Shown: positions 1 to 9,565, numbered from the stretch's first letter. The stretch is 64,000 nucleotides of DNA from Rhodovibrio salinarum DSM 9154 (GCF_000515255.1 NZ_KI911559.1:1816824-1880823), one strand, 5' to 3'. Numbers and translations: made by a program. Notes: generated from the sequence alone by a model not told the origin.

Positions 1-957
1 GGCATGACCCAGACCGCGGCCGCGCGCCTGCAGCAGAAGCTGAGTCAGCTGGAGCGGGCGGTGCAGGACCTCACCGGTCGTTTGGAGCGGGTACAGTACG
101 ATCTGCGTCAGCTCACCCAGCGGATGGATACCCGGGCGAAGGATGTCGATTACCGGCTGAGCCAGCTGGAGCAGGCGGCGGGCGTCTCTGCCACCGGGGG
201 CGGCCAACAGACGGGGCAGGGCGCGCAGACCGGTCAGGGCCCAGGTCAAACCAGCCGGTCGGGCGGTGATCAGGGAGGTCGGCAGGCCCAGGACCTGCGG
301 CCCGACCGCCAGGGCAATCAGCGCCAGGGAACGCAGCAGGGCCAGGCCAGCCAGCGCGCGCAGTCCGGACAAAACGGTCAGAACGGCCAAGGCCAAGGCG
401 GGGATACGTTGGGCCAGGTATCCCAGCGCGCGGTCGACGAGCTGCGTCAGAACCGCGACAACCAGCAGACCGGGTCCGGCCAGCAGGGCCAGAGCCAACA
501 AGCGGAGACTCAGGGCCGTGGTCAGGGGCAGCAAACGGCCGCCGCCGAGGTCGAACTGCCCGACGGCTCGCCACAGGAGCAGTACGACTACGCCTTCGGC
601 CTGCTACGCCAAGCCGATTATGCCCAGGCCGAGCAGGCGCTCACCAAGTTCCTGAACCAACATCCCGAGCATACGCTGGCCGGCAACGCTCAGTATTGGC
701 TGGGCGAGACTTTCTACGTCCGCGGCAACTACGAGCGTGCCGCCGTGACCTTCGCCGAGGGGTTCCAGACCTATCCCGACAGCCAGAAGGCGCCGGATAA
801 CCTGCTCAAGCTCGGTATGTCGCTCGCCCAGATCGACCGCACCGAGGATGCCTGCGGCATCTTCGCCGAGCTGCAATCCCGTTATCCCGATGCCAAGCAG
901 AACATCCTCCAGCGCGCCCAACGCGAGCAAAGTCGCCTCAGCTGCGGCCAGGGGTGA
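1..957 (+). CDS. cpoB: Tol-Pal system protein CpoB/YbgF, 5' end outside window
   Basis: Periplasmic Tol-Pal partner that links outer-membrane constriction with septal peptidoglycan synthesis. The reading frame is open from base 1, so the signal peptide and true start lie left of the window; 318 residues are visible. The N-terminal ~60 residues are heptad-like (QLERAVQDLTGRLERVQYDL), matching the trimerising coiled coil. Residues ~65-178 form a long Gln/Gly-rich, low-complexity linker. The C-terminal ~120 residues carry TPR repeats (EQYDYAFGLLRQADYAQAEQAL, then YWLGETFYVRGNYERAA). The stop overlaps a possible GTG start of tilS. The cpoB-tilS-ftsH order is common in alphaproteobacteria and supports the call. 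The linker is longer and more repetitive than usual. Confidence 0.9.
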   Translation, partial: GMTQTAAARLQQKLSQLERAVQDLTGRLERVQYDLRQLTQRMDTRAKDVDYRLSQLEQAAGVSATGGGQQTGQGAQTGQGPGQTSRSGGDQGGRQAQDLRPDRQGNQRQGTQQGQASQRAQSGQNGQNGQGQGGDTLGQVSQRAVDELRQNRDNQQTGSGQQGQSQQAETQGRGQGQQTAAAEVELPDGSPQEQYDYAFGLLRQADYAQAEQALTKFLNQHPEHTLAGNAQYWLGETFYVRGNYERAAVTFAEGFQTYPDSQKAPDNLLKLGMSLAQIDRTEDACGIFAELQSRYPDAKQNILQRAQREQSRLSCGQG

Positions 958-1037
958 TCCCGACGTCGTCTGTGGTTCATAGAGCAGGCGTCGGAGAGGC
1001 GGCGCCACGCGCGGCCTGTGATGATCGGGCGTCTGAC

Positions 1038-2402
1038 ATGACCGACGGGGCGCCCGTCACGGCCGAGGAGGTCGCCGCCCGGATGGCGGCGTTCGATCCG
1101 TTCGAGCCGCGACCTGTTGTCGCGGTGGCGGTGTCGGGCGGACCGGACAGCCTGGCGCTGACGCTGTTGCTGGCCAATTGGGCGGCCGCGCGCGGGGGGC
1201 GTGTCCTCGGCATCACGGTCGATCACGGCCTGCGTCCGGAGGCTGCGGAGGAGGCGCGTTGGGTCGGCGAGGTGCTGGCCGCGCGCGGGATCGAGCACCG
1301 GGTCGTCGGCTGGCAGGGGGAACGGCCCGAACGGGTGCGCCAGCAGCACGCCCGGGAGGAACGCTACGACCGGCTGCGCGCCGTCTGTGCCCAGGAAGGC
1401 ATCCTGCACCTCGCCCTCGGCCACCACCGTGCGGACCGGGCGGAGACGGTGCTGCTGCGCCTGAAGGGGCAGAGCCGGCTGGACGGTCTGGCCGGTATGG
1501 CGCATCAGCGCGAGATGCCGGAAGTGCGGCTGATCCGTCCGCTGATCGACCTGCCGAAAGGCCGCCTGATCGCCACGCTGCGCGACCGTGGGCTTGGCTG
1601 GGTGGACGATCCGAGCAACCGCAATCCCGATCATCTGCGCGTGCATATGCGCGCCTTGCTGCCGCATTTGGCCGAAGACGGGCTTACGGTGACGCATATC
1701 AATGCCTTGGCCGGGGCCCTCGGCACCGCCCGGCGGACGGTCGAGGCCGCGCAGGATGCGCTGCTCGCCCGCGCGGTAACGTTGCATCCGGCCGGTTTTG
1801 CCCGGCTGGATCCCGGCATGTTCCGCGACGCCCGGCCTGAAGTGGCCGATGGCGCGTTGGCGCGCGCTCTGCTGGCGGTTGGCGGGGCGATCTACCCGCC
1901 GCGCGGCGGCCGGCTGGAGCGTCTGGCCGGGGAGCTGCGGACAGGGCTGAGCGCGACGCGCACCCTCGGGGGCTGTCAGGTGATCCCGTGCAAGGCCGGG
2001 CTCCTCGTGGTGCGGGAGTGGGAGCGGGTCGCCGCGATGACCCTCCACCCCGGCGAGGCGGCGGTGGTCGATGGTCGGTTCGAGGTGACGCTGTCGCCAA
2101 CGGCACCGGGCTCGGCGATCCTGCGCCCGCTCGGGCGGGCCGGCTGGGCGGGCCTGACCCAGAGGCAGCCGTCATTGAAAGCTCACGCGTTGCCGGGGCC
2201 GGTGCGTCCTGCACTGATGGGCGTTTTCGAGGCACAAGAATGTGCTGCAGATGGCGCCCGGGGACTGGTCGCGGTCCCGGAGTTGTCCCATCTTGAGTCA
2301 AATGGATGTGCGTGGCTCGCGGACTGGCGCTATGCGCCCCGCCGCGCGCTGACAGGCGCCGGCTTTACAGTTGTTCAAGACGAAGCGCACACTATGTCTT
2401 AA
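1038..2402 (+). CDS. tilS: tRNA(Ile)-lysidine synthetase
   Basis: Cytoplasmic ATP-dependent enzyme that converts cytidine-34 of the AUA-reading tRNA-Ile to lysidine, so the tRNA decodes isoleucine. The PP-loop SGGPDS is at residues 33-38 within VAVAVSGGPDSLALTLLL, followed by GITVDHGLRPEAAEEA and HLALGHHRADRAETVLLRL, all typical of TilS. I chose the ATG at 1038 (454 residues) because the family N-terminus aligns from TAEEVAARMAAF. A GTG at 954 overlapping the cpoB stop would add 28 residues that look unlike the family; neither start has a clear ribosome binding site. It sits between cpoB and ftsH and is probably cotranscribed with cpoB. Confidence 0.9.
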   Translation: MTDGAPVTAEEVAARMAAFDPFEPRPVVAVAVSGGPDSLALTLLLANWAAARGGRVLGITVDHGLRPEAAEEARWVGEVLAARGIEHRVVGWQGERPERVRQQHAREERYDRLRAVCAQEGILHLALGHHRADRAETVLLRLKGQSRLDGLAGMAHQREMPEVRLIRPLIDLPKGRLIATLRDRGLGWVDDPSNRNPDHLRVHMRALLPHLAEDGLTVTHINALAGALGTARRTVEAAQDALLARAVTLHPAGFARLDPGMFRDARPEVADGALARALLAVGGAIYPPRGGRLERLAGELRTGLSATRTLGGCQVIPCKAGLLVVREWERVAAMTLHPGEAAVVDGRFEVTLSPTAPGSAILRPLGRAGWAGLTQRQPSLKAHALPGPVRPALMGVFEAQECAADGARGLVAVPELSHLESNGCAWLADWRYAPRRALTGAGFTVVQDEAHTMS

Positions 2403-2568
2403 GGTGTTCGCACATGAGGCGCGCGGGCCGGCTGCCCGCCGCCGGAAATCGGATTTTGGGTCTGCGGCGCTTTGAATCGGCGATGGTGGCCGCACCCGGA
2501 CGCGACGTTATCCGGTCTAACAGGCCCCGGCCGTAGGGCCCGCCGGCAGAGGTAGAGGAAACGATACC

Positions 2569-4491
2569 GTGAACTTCAGCCGCAACGCAGCACTCTGGAT
2601 CATCATCGTGCTGCTGCTGTTCGCCCTGTTCAACCTGTTCCAGGGCAGCTCCCAGCGCGGGCCGGAACAGCAGATGGCCTTCTCCGATTTCATGGATCAG
2701 GTGGAAAGCGGCCAGGTGTCGCGCGTCACCATCCAGGGGCAGGAGGTCTCTGGCCAGTTCCGCGACGGCCGGCAGTTCCAGACTTACGCGCCGCAGGACC
2801 CGAATCTGGTCGAGCGGCTGCGCAACAACGGCGTGCGGATCTCCGCCCAGCCGGAGGAGGAGGTGAACCCCCTCCTGTCGATTCTGATCTCCTGGTTCCC
2901 GATGCTGCTGCTGATCGCCGTGTGGATCTTCTTCATGCGGCAGATGCAGGGCGGCGGCGGCAAGGCGATGGGCTTCGGCAAGTCCAAGGCCAAACTGCTG
3001 ACCGAAAAGACCGGACGGGTAACGTTCGACGACGTCGCCGGCATCGACGAGGCCAAGCAGGAGCTGGAGGAGGTCGTCGACTTCCTGCGCGATCCGCAGA
3101 AGTTCCAGCGCCTGGGCGGCCGTATCCCCAAGGGTATGCTGCTGGTGGGCCCTCCGGGCACCGGTAAGACGCTGCTGGCCCGCGCGATCGCCGGCGAGGC
3201 CAACGTGCCGTTCTTCACCATCTCCGGTTCCGACTTCGTCGAGATGTTCGTCGGCGTGGGCGCCAGCCGGGTGCGCGACATGTTCGAGCAGGCCAAGAAG
3301 AACGCGCCCTGCATCGTCTTCATCGACGAGCTGGACGCGGTCGGCCGGCACCGCGGCGCCGGCCTCGGCGGCGGCAACGACGAGCGTGAGCAGACCCTGA
3401 ACCAGCTGCTGGTCGAGATGGACGGCTTCGAGGCGAACGAGGGCGTGATCATGGTGGCCGCCACCAACCGCCCGGACGTGCTCGACCCGGCGCTGCTGCG
3501 CCCGGGTCGGTTCGACCGGCAGATCACCGTGCCCAACCCGGACGTGCTGGGGCGCGAGCGCATCCTGCGCGTGCACATGCGCAAGGTGCCGCTGGCCCCC
3601 GATGTCGATCCCAAGGTGATCGCGCGCGGCACGCCCGGCTTCTCCGGCGCGGACCTCGCCAACCTGGTCAACGAGGCGGCGCTGGTCGCCGCGCGCGCCA
3701 ACAAGCGCGTGGTCACCATGAACGACTTCGAGCTCGCCAAGGACAAGGTCCTGATGGGCGCGGAGAAGCGCTCCATGGTGATGGACGAGAAGGAGAAGGA
3801 GCTGACCGCCTATCACGAGGCCGGCCACGCCCTGATCTCCCTGTTCGTCGACGGCAACGATCCGCTGCACAAGGTGACGATCATCCCGCGCGGCCAGGCG
3901 CTGGGTGTCACCATGTCGCTGCCGGAGAAGGACCGCTACGGCTACAAGAAGTCGGAAATCACCGCGCGGCTGGCGATGATGTTCGGCGGCCGGGTGGCCG
4001 AGGAGCTGATCTACGGTCAGGAGCACGTCACCACCGGCGCCGGCAACGACATCAAGCAGGCGACCGATCTGGCCCGCCGGATGATCACCGAGTGGGGCAT
4101 GAGCGAGCGCCTGGGCCCGCTGCGCTACTCCGAGAACGAGCAGGACATCTTCCTGGGCCACCAGGTTGCCCAGCGCAAGAACCTGTCGGAGTACACCGCC
4201 CGCCTGATCGACGAGGAGATCCACCGCGTGATTGCCGAGGCGGAGTCCAAGGCCAAGGAAGTCCTGACCACCCACTTCGACGATCTGCACACCTTGGCGA
4301 AGGGCCTGCTGGAGTATGAGACCCTGTCGGCGAGCGAGGTGCAGAAGCTGCTGAACGGCGAGAACATCGACCGCTCCGATCCCGGTGGTGGCGAGAAGAG
4401 CCACTCCGGCCGGCGCGCGTCCGTGCCGAGCAGTGGCCGCAACAAGGGCGGCGCCACCGGCGGTCTGGAGCCGGAGCCGCAGGGCGGCTAG
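2569..4491 (+). CDS. ftsH: ATP-dependent zinc metalloprotease FtsH
   Basis: Inner-membrane AAA+ protease that degrades misassembled membrane proteins and short-lived regulators. It is 640 residues, the normal length. Two membrane segments flank a small periplasmic domain (about residues 7-25 and 102-122). Walker A GPPGTGK is at 194-200, Walker B plus sensor [13 protein letters not shown] follows at ~251-263, the second region of homology is at 298-317 ([20 protein letters not shown]) and the zinc site HEAGH is at 416-420. The start is GTG, with a purine-rich AGAGGTAGAGGAAA stretch upstream. The C-terminal tail is Gly/Ser rich. A strong hairpin terminator follows the gene. Confidence 0.98.
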   Translation: MNFSRNAALWIIIVLLLFALFNLFQGSSQRGPEQQMAFSDFMDQVESGQVSRVTIQGQEVSGQFRDGRQFQTYAPQDPNLVERLRNNGVRISAQPEEEVNPLLSILISWFPMLLLIAVWIFFMRQMQGGGGKAMGFGKSKAKLLTEKTGRVTFDDVAGIDEAKQELEEVVDFLRDPQKFQRLGGRIPKGMLLVGPPGTGKTLLARAIAGEANVPFFTISGSDFVEMFVGVGASRVRDMFEQAKKNAPCIVFIDELDAVGRHRGAGLGGGNDEREQTLNQLLVEMDGFEANEGVIMVAATNRPDVLDPALLRPGRFDRQITVPNPDVLGRERILRVHMRKVPLAPDVDPKVIARGTPGFSGADLANLVNEAALVAARANKRVVTMNDFELAKDKVLMGAEKRSMVMDEKEKELTAYHEAGHALISLFVDGNDPLHKVTIIPRGQALGVTMSLPEKDRYGYKKSEITARLAMMFGGRVAEELIYGQEHVTTGAGNDIKQATDLARRMITEWGMSERLGPLRYSENEQDIFLGHQVAQRKNLSEYTARLIDEEIHRVIAEAESKAKEVLTTHFDDLHTLAKGLLEYETLSASEVQKLLNGENIDRSDPGGGEKSHSGRRASVPSSGRNKGGATGGLEPEPQGG

Positions 4492-4518
4492 GTCTCATCA
4501 CACAGAACCGTAACGACC

Positions 4519-4553
4519 ACGGCCGCCGGGGCACGTTCTCGGCGGCCGTTTTC
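4519..4553 (+). terminator. Rho-independent terminator after ftsH
   Basis: Ten-base perfect stem ACGGCCGCCG / CGGCGGCCGT with an 11-base loop, followed by TTTT. It lies 28 bases after the ftsH stop and would end the cpoB-tilS-ftsH transcript. Confidence 0.8.
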
Positions 4554-4725
4554 GTATGGGGATAGCTGCTCCTCGCCCAACACCGATACGGCCCGCTGAC
4601 GCCTCAGCCACGTTGCGCGTGCCGGCACGGGTTTGTAGGGTCCGCGTCCCGGCGCGGGGCGATTGACTATCGAGTCGCCCGCGGTTCCCAAGAGCTGTCA
4701 GACGTAAAGGCGTAATCCGAGCACC

Positions 4726-4971
4726 ATGGCCGATACCCAAGGCATCACCGGCGATCAGCTGAAGTCCTACATCGAGCGGATCGAGAAGCTGGAGGAGGAG
4801 AAGGCCAACTTGCAGGCCGACATCCGCGAGGTCTACTCCGAGGCCAAGTCCAACGGCTTCGACACCAAGGTGATGCGCCAGATCGTGCGCCTGCGCAAGA
4901 TGGACCAGCAGGACCGCAGCGAGCAGGAAGAGCTGCTGCACATCTACAAAAGCGCGATCGGCATGGAGTAG
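4726..4971 (+). CDS. gapR: GapR-family nucleoid protein (DUF2312/UPF0335)
   Basis: Small 81-residue protein of the DUF2312 family. The Caulobacter member GapR binds overtwisted AT-rich DNA ahead of replication and transcription and stimulates topoisomerases. The sequence shows the family pattern: GDQLKSYIERIEKLEEEKANL (long first helix, coiled coil), then IREVYSEAKSNGFDTKVMRQIVRLRK, with the lysine/arginine-rich second helix that contacts DNA. Length fits the family. It is a single gene after the ftsH terminator and convergent with the oxidase operon, only 14 bases away. The ribosome binding site is weak (AAGGCG). The family assignment is strong; the nucleoid role is by homology. Confidence 0.92.
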   Translation: MADTQGITGDQLKSYIERIEKLEEEKANLQADIREVYSEAKSNGFDTKVMRQIVRLRKMDQQDRSEQEELLHIYKSAIGME

Positions 4972-4985
4972 CCACCCGCGCGGGT

Positions 4986-5162
4986 CTACTGCCCCAGCGC
5001 CAGCTTGATCGCGTAGCCGACGACGCCAAGTGCCGCGACGCTGGCGGCCCACAGGCCGGCGAACCAGGCGAGGCGTTTCCAAGTGCGGTCGGCGCCGGCG
5101 GTCGTGGGGTCGGCGCGGTCCTCGTGGACCACGCCGACTTTCGGGAATCTGGCGCGCGCCAT
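4986..5162 (-). CDS. DUF2474 small bd-oxidase-associated membrane protein
   Basis: A 58-residue protein whose start overlaps the cydB stop (TGATG), so translation is coupled. The N-terminal half is charged and soluble. It ends in one hydrophobic helix, TWKRLAWFAGLWAASVAALG and onward through VGYAIKLAL, the DUF2474 pattern. Members sit immediately after cydB in cyanide-insensitive-type bd oxidases and are thought to act like CydX, a one-helix accessory subunit that stabilises the haem site. It is the third gene of the cydA-cydB operon. The start is fixed by the overlap; the accessory role is inferred from context and family. Confidence 0.8.
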   Translation of the reverse strand: MARARFPKVGVVHEDRADPTTAGADRTWKRLAWFAGLWAASVAALGVVGYAIKLALGQ

Positions 5163-6163
5163 CAGTGATAGCCCTCGTTTGGGTCGACCTTGCCGCGGAA
5201 CACCCAGTAGACATAGGCGGTGTAGCCCAGGATCATCGGCAGCAGCACGGCCGTGCCGGCGAGCAGAAACCACAGGCTGCTGTCGGGCGCCGCGCCGTTC
5301 CAGATCGTGACCGAGTGCGGCACGATGTAGGGATAGAAGCTGATCCCGATGCCGATGTAGCAGAGCACGAACAGGCCGTTGGCGGCCAGGAAGGGCAGGG
5401 CGTCCGGCCCGCGCTGCAGGCCGCGCACCAGGGCGTAGGCGGCGCCCAGCACCAGTAGCGGCATCACCGCGCTCAGAACCAGGTTGGGCCAATCGAACCA
5501 GCGGGCGAGGTAGGCGTCGTTCAGGAACGGCGTCCACAGACTGACCGAGCCGATCGCCGCCAGCGTCAGCGCGCCGAATACCCAGGCGAGGCGCACGGCC
5601 TGCTGGCGCGGGTGGCCGTCGGTCTTCATCACCATCCAGGTCGCGCCCAACAGCGCGTCGCCGACCACCAGCGCACAGCCGGTCATCACGCTGAACACCG
5701 TCAGCCAGTCGAACCAGCCGCCGGCGTAGCTGCGGTTGGCGACCTCGATGCCCTGGACCAGCGCGCCCAGCGCCACCCCCTGGGCGAACGCCGCGAGGAT
5801 CGAGCCGCCGGAAAAGGCCGCCGACCAGAAGTGCTTGTGCCGCTTGCTGCGCCAGCGGAACTCGAACGCCACCCCGCGGAACACCAGCGCCAGCAGCATC
5901 GCGATCAGCGGCGCGTAGAGCGCCGGCAGGATCGTCGCGTAGGCCAGCGGGAACACCGCGAACAGGCCGCCGCCGCCCAGGATCAGCCAGGTCTCGTTGC
6001 CGTCCCAGACCGGGGCGACCGAGTTCATCATGATGTCGCGGTCCTGCTCGCTCTTCACCAGCGGGTAGAGGATGCCGATGCCGAGGTCGAAGCCGTCGAG
6101 CAGGATGTAGGCCAGGACCGCCACCGCGATCAGCGCGGCCCAGATGGTTGCTGGATCGATCAT
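5162..6163 (-). CDS. cydB: Cytochrome bd-type (cyanide-insensitive) quinol oxidase subunit II
   Basis: Integral membrane subunit of a bd-type quinol oxidase, which reduces oxygen to water without pumping protons. It is 333 residues with the characteristic start MIDPATIWAALIAVAVLAYI and the LDGFDLGIGIL signature at ~23-33. NSVAPVWDGNETWLILGGGG follows at ~48-67, a hallmark of subunit II, and about eight hydrophobic segments are visible. It lies 13 bases after cydA and overlaps the DUF2474 gene. Length and partner genes fit the CIO branch better than the E. coli CydB branch. Confidence 0.95.
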   Translation of the reverse strand: MIDPATIWAALIAVAVLAYILLDGFDLGIGILYPLVKSEQDRDIMMNSVAPVWDGNETWLILGGGGLFAVFPLAYATILPALYAPLIAMLLALVFRGVAFEFRWRSKRHKHFWSAAFSGGSILAAFAQGVALGALVQGIEVANRSYAGGWFDWLTVFSVMTGCALVVGDALLGATWMVMKTDGHPRQQAVRLAWVFGALTLAAIGSVSLWTPFLNDAYLARWFDWPNLVLSAVMPLLVLGAAYALVRGLQRGPDALPFLAANGLFVLCYIGIGISFYPYIVPHSVTIWNGAAPDSSLWFLLAGTAVLLPMILGYTAYVYWVFRGKVDPNEGYH

Positions 6164-6176
6164 GGCGGTGTGCCTC

Positions 6177-7589
6177 CTATTCCGCGGGGAAGACCTTGTC
6201 GGGCGCGACCGAGGCCGCGGGCGTCAGCCCGGCCGAGCGGGTCGGCCCCTCGGGGCGGTCGCTCTCGCCGGCCTCCGGCGGCTTCGCCATCAGGCGCAGG
6301 ATGTAGACCGTGCCAGCGCCGAACAGCGTGAAGTAGACGAGGATGAAGGCGACCAGCGAGGTCGCGACCGCTGGTGCGCCGACGGCTGAGGCGGAGTCGG
6401 CCGTGGTCAGCAACCCGTAGACCGTATAGGGCTGCCGGCCGACCTCCGTGGTGACCCAGCCGGCGAGTACGGCGACGAAGCCTGAGGGCGCCATCGCCAC
6501 GGCCGCGCGCTTCAGCCAGGTGTCGTCATAGAGTTGCCTGCGCCGACGCTGGATCAGGCTCCAGAGGCCGACACCGACCATCGCGAGGCCGAGGGCGACC
6601 ATGATCCGGAACGACCAGAACACCCAGGCGGCCGGTGGACGCTGGTCTTCCGGGAAGGCGTCCAGACCCTTCACCGCGCCGTCCCAGTCGTGGGTCAGGA
6701 TGAACGAGCCGAGGTTCGGGATGCCGATGGAATAGTGCAACTCACCGGCCTCGTCGTCGGGGATGCCGAACAGATAGAGCGGCGCGCCGTCCGTATGCGT
6801 CTCGTAGTGGCCTTCCATTGCCGCGATCTTGGCCGGTTGGTGCTCCAGCGTGTTCAGGCCGTGCAGGTCGCCGGCCACGATCTGCAGCGGCGCCACCAGG
6901 GCGGCCATCCACATCGCCATCGAGAACATGATCCGCGCGCCGCGGTCGCGGCTGTTTTTAAGCAGGTGCCAGGCGCCCACGCCGCCGACCACGAAGGCGG
7001 TCGTCAGGTAGGCGGCCAGCACCATATGCCCCAGCCGGTAGGGGAAGGAGGGATTGAACACGATCGCCCACCAGTCCTCCGGCACGAACTGTCCGGCGTC
7101 GTTGATCGCGAAGCCCGCCGGGGTCTGCATCCAGCTGTTCACGCTCAGGATCCAGAAGGCCGACGACAGCGTGCCGACCGCCACCATGGCGGTGGCGAAC
7201 AGGTGCAGCTTCGGCCCCACCCGGTTGAAGCCGAACAGCATGATGCCGAGGAAACCGGCCTCCAGGAAGAAAGCGCTCAGCACCTCGTAGCCCATCAGCG
7301 GGCCCACGATCGGCCCGGCCTTGTCGGAAAAGACGCTCCAGTTCGTGCCGAACTGGTAGGACATCACGATGCCCGAGACGACGCCCATGCCGAACGCGAC
7401 GGCAAAGATCTTCTTCCAGTAGGCGAACAGCGTCGCGTAGGCGTCGTCCTTGGTCCAGAACCACAGGCTCTCGAGCACCAGCAGGTAGCTCGCCAGCCCG
7501 ATCGAGAAGGCCGGGAAGATGATGTGGAACGAGATGGTAAAGGCGAACTGGATACGCGCCAGATCGAGCGCGGAGAGCGCGTCGAGCAT
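6177..7589 (-). CDS. cydA: Cytochrome bd-type (cyanide-insensitive) quinol oxidase subunit I
   Basis: Haem- and quinol-binding subunit of the terminal oxidase. Visible ligands: His22 in FTISFHIIFPAFSIG (haem b595 in E. coli CydA, His19), Glu102 and Glu110 in GYEVLSAFFLEAGFLG, and His188 in YRLGHMVLAAYLTT (haem b558). The quinol loop begins GDLHGLNTLEHQPAKIAAME, with Lys254 and Glu259 at the quinol-contact positions. GRQPYTVYGLL is also conserved. At 470 residues it lacks the long Q-loop insertion of E. coli CydA, placing it in the short-loop CIO group. The ribosome binding site CCGGAGG is 6 bases before the ATG. It is the first gene of the cydA-cydB-DUF2474 operon. Confidence 0.95.
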   Translation of the reverse strand: MLDALSALDLARIQFAFTISFHIIFPAFSIGLASYLLVLESLWFWTKDDAYATLFAYWKKIFAVAFGMGVVSGIVMSYQFGTNWSVFSDKAGPIVGPLMGYEVLSAFFLEAGFLGIMLFGFNRVGPKLHLFATAMVAVGTLSSAFWILSVNSWMQTPAGFAINDAGQFVPEDWWAIVFNPSFPYRLGHMVLAAYLTTAFVVGGVGAWHLLKNSRDRGARIMFSMAMWMAALVAPLQIVAGDLHGLNTLEHQPAKIAAMEGHYETHTDGAPLYLFGIPDDEAGELHYSIGIPNLGSFILTHDWDGAVKGLDAFPEDQRPPAAWVFWSFRIMVALGLAMVGVGLWSLIQRRRRQLYDDTWLKRAAVAMAPSGFVAVLAGWVTTEVGRQPYTVYGLLTTADSASAVGAPAVATSLVAFILVYFTLFGAGTVYILRLMAKPPEAGESDRPEGPTRSAGLTPAASVAPDKVFPAE

Positions 7590-8170
7590 CGATGCCTCCG
7601 GAAAACCGGCGTTCGGGAAAGCTCTATACAGGATGAGACTTTAAGCGTGCATGTTCAGCTTTCAATGATTCTAAATTAGTCTGCGCGCATGTGACACACG
7701 TACGCGCGGACAGGCTGGTCGCCATCGTTGCACACGCCGATGTGGGACCCTACACATCTCAATATTATTTCATGCGCCCATGTGCGGGGAGCGGCAACGG
7801 TTGCGGCGCTCCTGCCCGGTTCAGCCGGCACCGGTATAATTTGTAGGGTCTTGAGAGCGCCCGACCGCGATCTGTGGCGTGGTGTATAAACGTGTATTTA
7901 TAGACCGCTCAAGATAGTGCCGGGCTTGATTGCTGGATGTTTAGTCGAAACTTGGATTGTTCCAAGTTTTCCTCTCATGAATATCATTGTATTGTAAATT
8001 TATTATGCAATAAATAATGAAGTTAAATCCAATATAACGGTGGTAATAACCCAAGTAATTTACAGATTATTCATATTTTAGTGATATAAAGATAAATGCT
8101 GCCCATAGGCGGTAGAAGGTGTTTGCACGCCAAGGGCCATCGGACCCGTCCCATTCAGGTAGAGGTAGAG
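7590..8170. other. AT-rich divergent intergenic region
   Basis: About 580 bases between the divergently read cydA and the HlyD-type gene. From about 7740 to 8095 the sequence is strikingly AT-rich compared with its GC-rich surroundings, and it has no convincing ORF. It contains a 7-4-7 inverted repeat (ATTTATT/AATAAAT, 7998-8015) and a 6-6-6 repeat (TATAAA/TTTATA, 7885-7902). It must hold the promoters of both operons; I cannot assign -35/-10 boxes with confidence. Confidence 0.6.
7998..8015. repeat. AT-rich inverted repeat upstream of polysaccharide operon
   Basis: Perfect 7-base arms ATTTATT and AATAAAT around ATGC, about 155 bases upstream of the HlyD-type gene. It could be a regulator site or a chance feature of AT-rich DNA. 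It is not followed by a T-run on the + strand. Confidence 0.35.
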
Positions 8171-9565
8171 ATGCAGAAGGGCCGCGTCATCCGTATCGGC
8201 TTGACGCTCGCCATTTTTGGCGTGGTGATCTGGACAGTGGCGCCCTACGTCACCAGCCGGGTCTCAACCTCCGCGGTCGTCAACGCGCCCCTGTCCCCGA
8301 TCGTTGCACCCTTTAACGGCCGGGTCGCGGAGCCGTCGAAGCCCGTCGGCGCCCGGGTGCAACCGGATGAGCTGTTGTTTAAGGCCGTCTCGGAAAGCCC
8401 GGATCGGCGCTATCAAAGCGAACTTGAGGCACGCACCCAAACGCTGCAGCAGCGTCTCGCGGCGGTCGCCCGGCAGCGGACGCAGCTTGAGCAACTGGCC
8501 GAGGATCTGCACGCCCGCCAGAGCCGCTATCGCAGCCATGCGTTGAAACGTCTGCGCCACGAGATCGAGCAGACGCAAGCCGCGCTTGAAGGTGCGCGGG
8601 CCGAAGCCAAGGAGGCTGACGCGGCGCTTGCGCGCAGCCGCAACCTACAGGCCAAGGGGCTCACCCCCAATTCCGAGCACGATGAGCGCGTTACGGTCGC
8701 GCAGGTGGCCCGGGCCCGGGTGAACGAACTGCAGGCGCGGCTGGACGGCTTGACGTCGGAGGTGGTGGCGGCCCGGGAAGGTACCTTCGTCCGTGCCGGC
8801 GTGCACGACGTGCCCTATTCCCAGCAGCGCGCCGACGAGGTGGCCCTGCGCCTGAGCGAGCTTGCCCGCAGCGAAGCACGCTTGGCCGCGGAGTTGTCGG
8901 GAGCCCGCCACCAATTGGCCGAGGAGCGTGCCCGGCGTGACCGGACGGAGGCGTTCCGTCCCACCGCGCCGATGCGCGGCGTGGTCTGGAGTGCGAGCGG
9001 CGTGCGTGGAGACCCGATTTCGACCGGGCAGGTGGTTCTGCAGGTCGCTGACTGCGAACAGCGGTTCGTCGAAGTGGCCGTTAGCGAAGGCTATTTCGAA
9101 GCCATCCAGGCCGGCGACATCGCGCGTGTGCACCTCAAGGGCAGCGACCGCACCTTGCGCGCGCCCGTGATCGCGGTGCGCGGGGCCGGGGCTCGCAAGG
9201 AAGGGCCAAATCTGGCCGCCCGCGTGCCGCAGGTCGAACGTGGCCAGTTGCGCGTTCTGGTGTCGCTGGAAGGGGTCGGGCTGGATCGTTCGGCGAGTAC
9301 CTTCTGCAACATCGGCCGCACGGCGGAAGTCTACTTTTCCCGAGATACGTCTGGGATGATCGGCACGGCGGCAACGGCCGTGCGCGGCTGGGCTATGGCG
9401 CTATGGCAGACGCTCGATAGCGGCGTTAGCGAAGCAGTTGGCGCGCGCGCCGGACCCGGAATCGCCGCGCCGCAGATGCCGGATCCCCCCGAGGCAGCCA
9501 GCCGCGGGAGACTGCCGGCATCGACGGCTGGCTTCCGGTCTTCTGAGCACCAAGGCAGCGAGTGA
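8171..9565 (+). CDS. HlyD-type membrane fusion protein for exopolysaccharide synthesis (BgsB-like)
   Basis: A 464-residue inner-membrane-anchored periplasmic protein. One N-terminal membrane helix (LTLAIFGVVIWTVAPYVTS) is followed by a lipoyl-like half-motif (VVNAPLSPIVAPFNGRV), a long helical hairpin (about residues 80-200, many heptads) and a second beta-rich domain. The start was set at the ATG at 8171, preceded by AGAGGTAGAG; the ATG at 8096 would add a non-conserved tail ahead of the membrane helix. The stop touches the next start (TGAATG), so it pairs with the PilZ glycosyltransferase. The pairing is like Sinorhizobium bgsB-bgsA and pseudomonad alg44-alg8. Likely role: periplasmic guide or assembly partner for the polymer. 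Confidence 0.75.
   Translation: MQKGRVIRIGLTLAIFGVVIWTVAPYVTSRVSTSAVVNAPLSPIVAPFNGRVAEPSKPVGARVQPDELLFKAVSESPDRRYQSELEARTQTLQQRLAAVARQRTQLEQLAEDLHARQSRYRSHALKRLRHEIEQTQAALEGARAEAKEADAALARSRNLQAKGLTPNSEHDERVTVAQVARARVNELQARLDGLTSEVVAAREGTFVRAGVHDVPYSQQRADEVALRLSELARSEARLAAELSGARHQLAEERARRDRTEAFRPTAPMRGVVWSASGVRGDPISTGQVVLQVADCEQRFVEVAVSEGYFEAIQAGDIARVHLKGSDRTLRAPVIAVRGAGARKEGPNLAARVPQVERGQLRVLVSLEGVGLDRSASTFCNIGRTAEVYFSRDTSGMIGTAATAVRGWAMALWQTLDSGVSEAVGARAGPGIAAPQMPDPPEAASRGRLPASTAGFRSSEHQGSE

Noticed and set aside
2392-4404. 670-codon antisense frame within ftsH
   Set aside because: It lies opposite a certain ftsH gene. High GC makes long shadow frames common and its text has no known domain.
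8096-8170. Upstream ATG for the HlyD-type gene
   Set aside because: It adds 25 polar residues before the membrane helix, whereas the ATG at 8171 has a good binding site.
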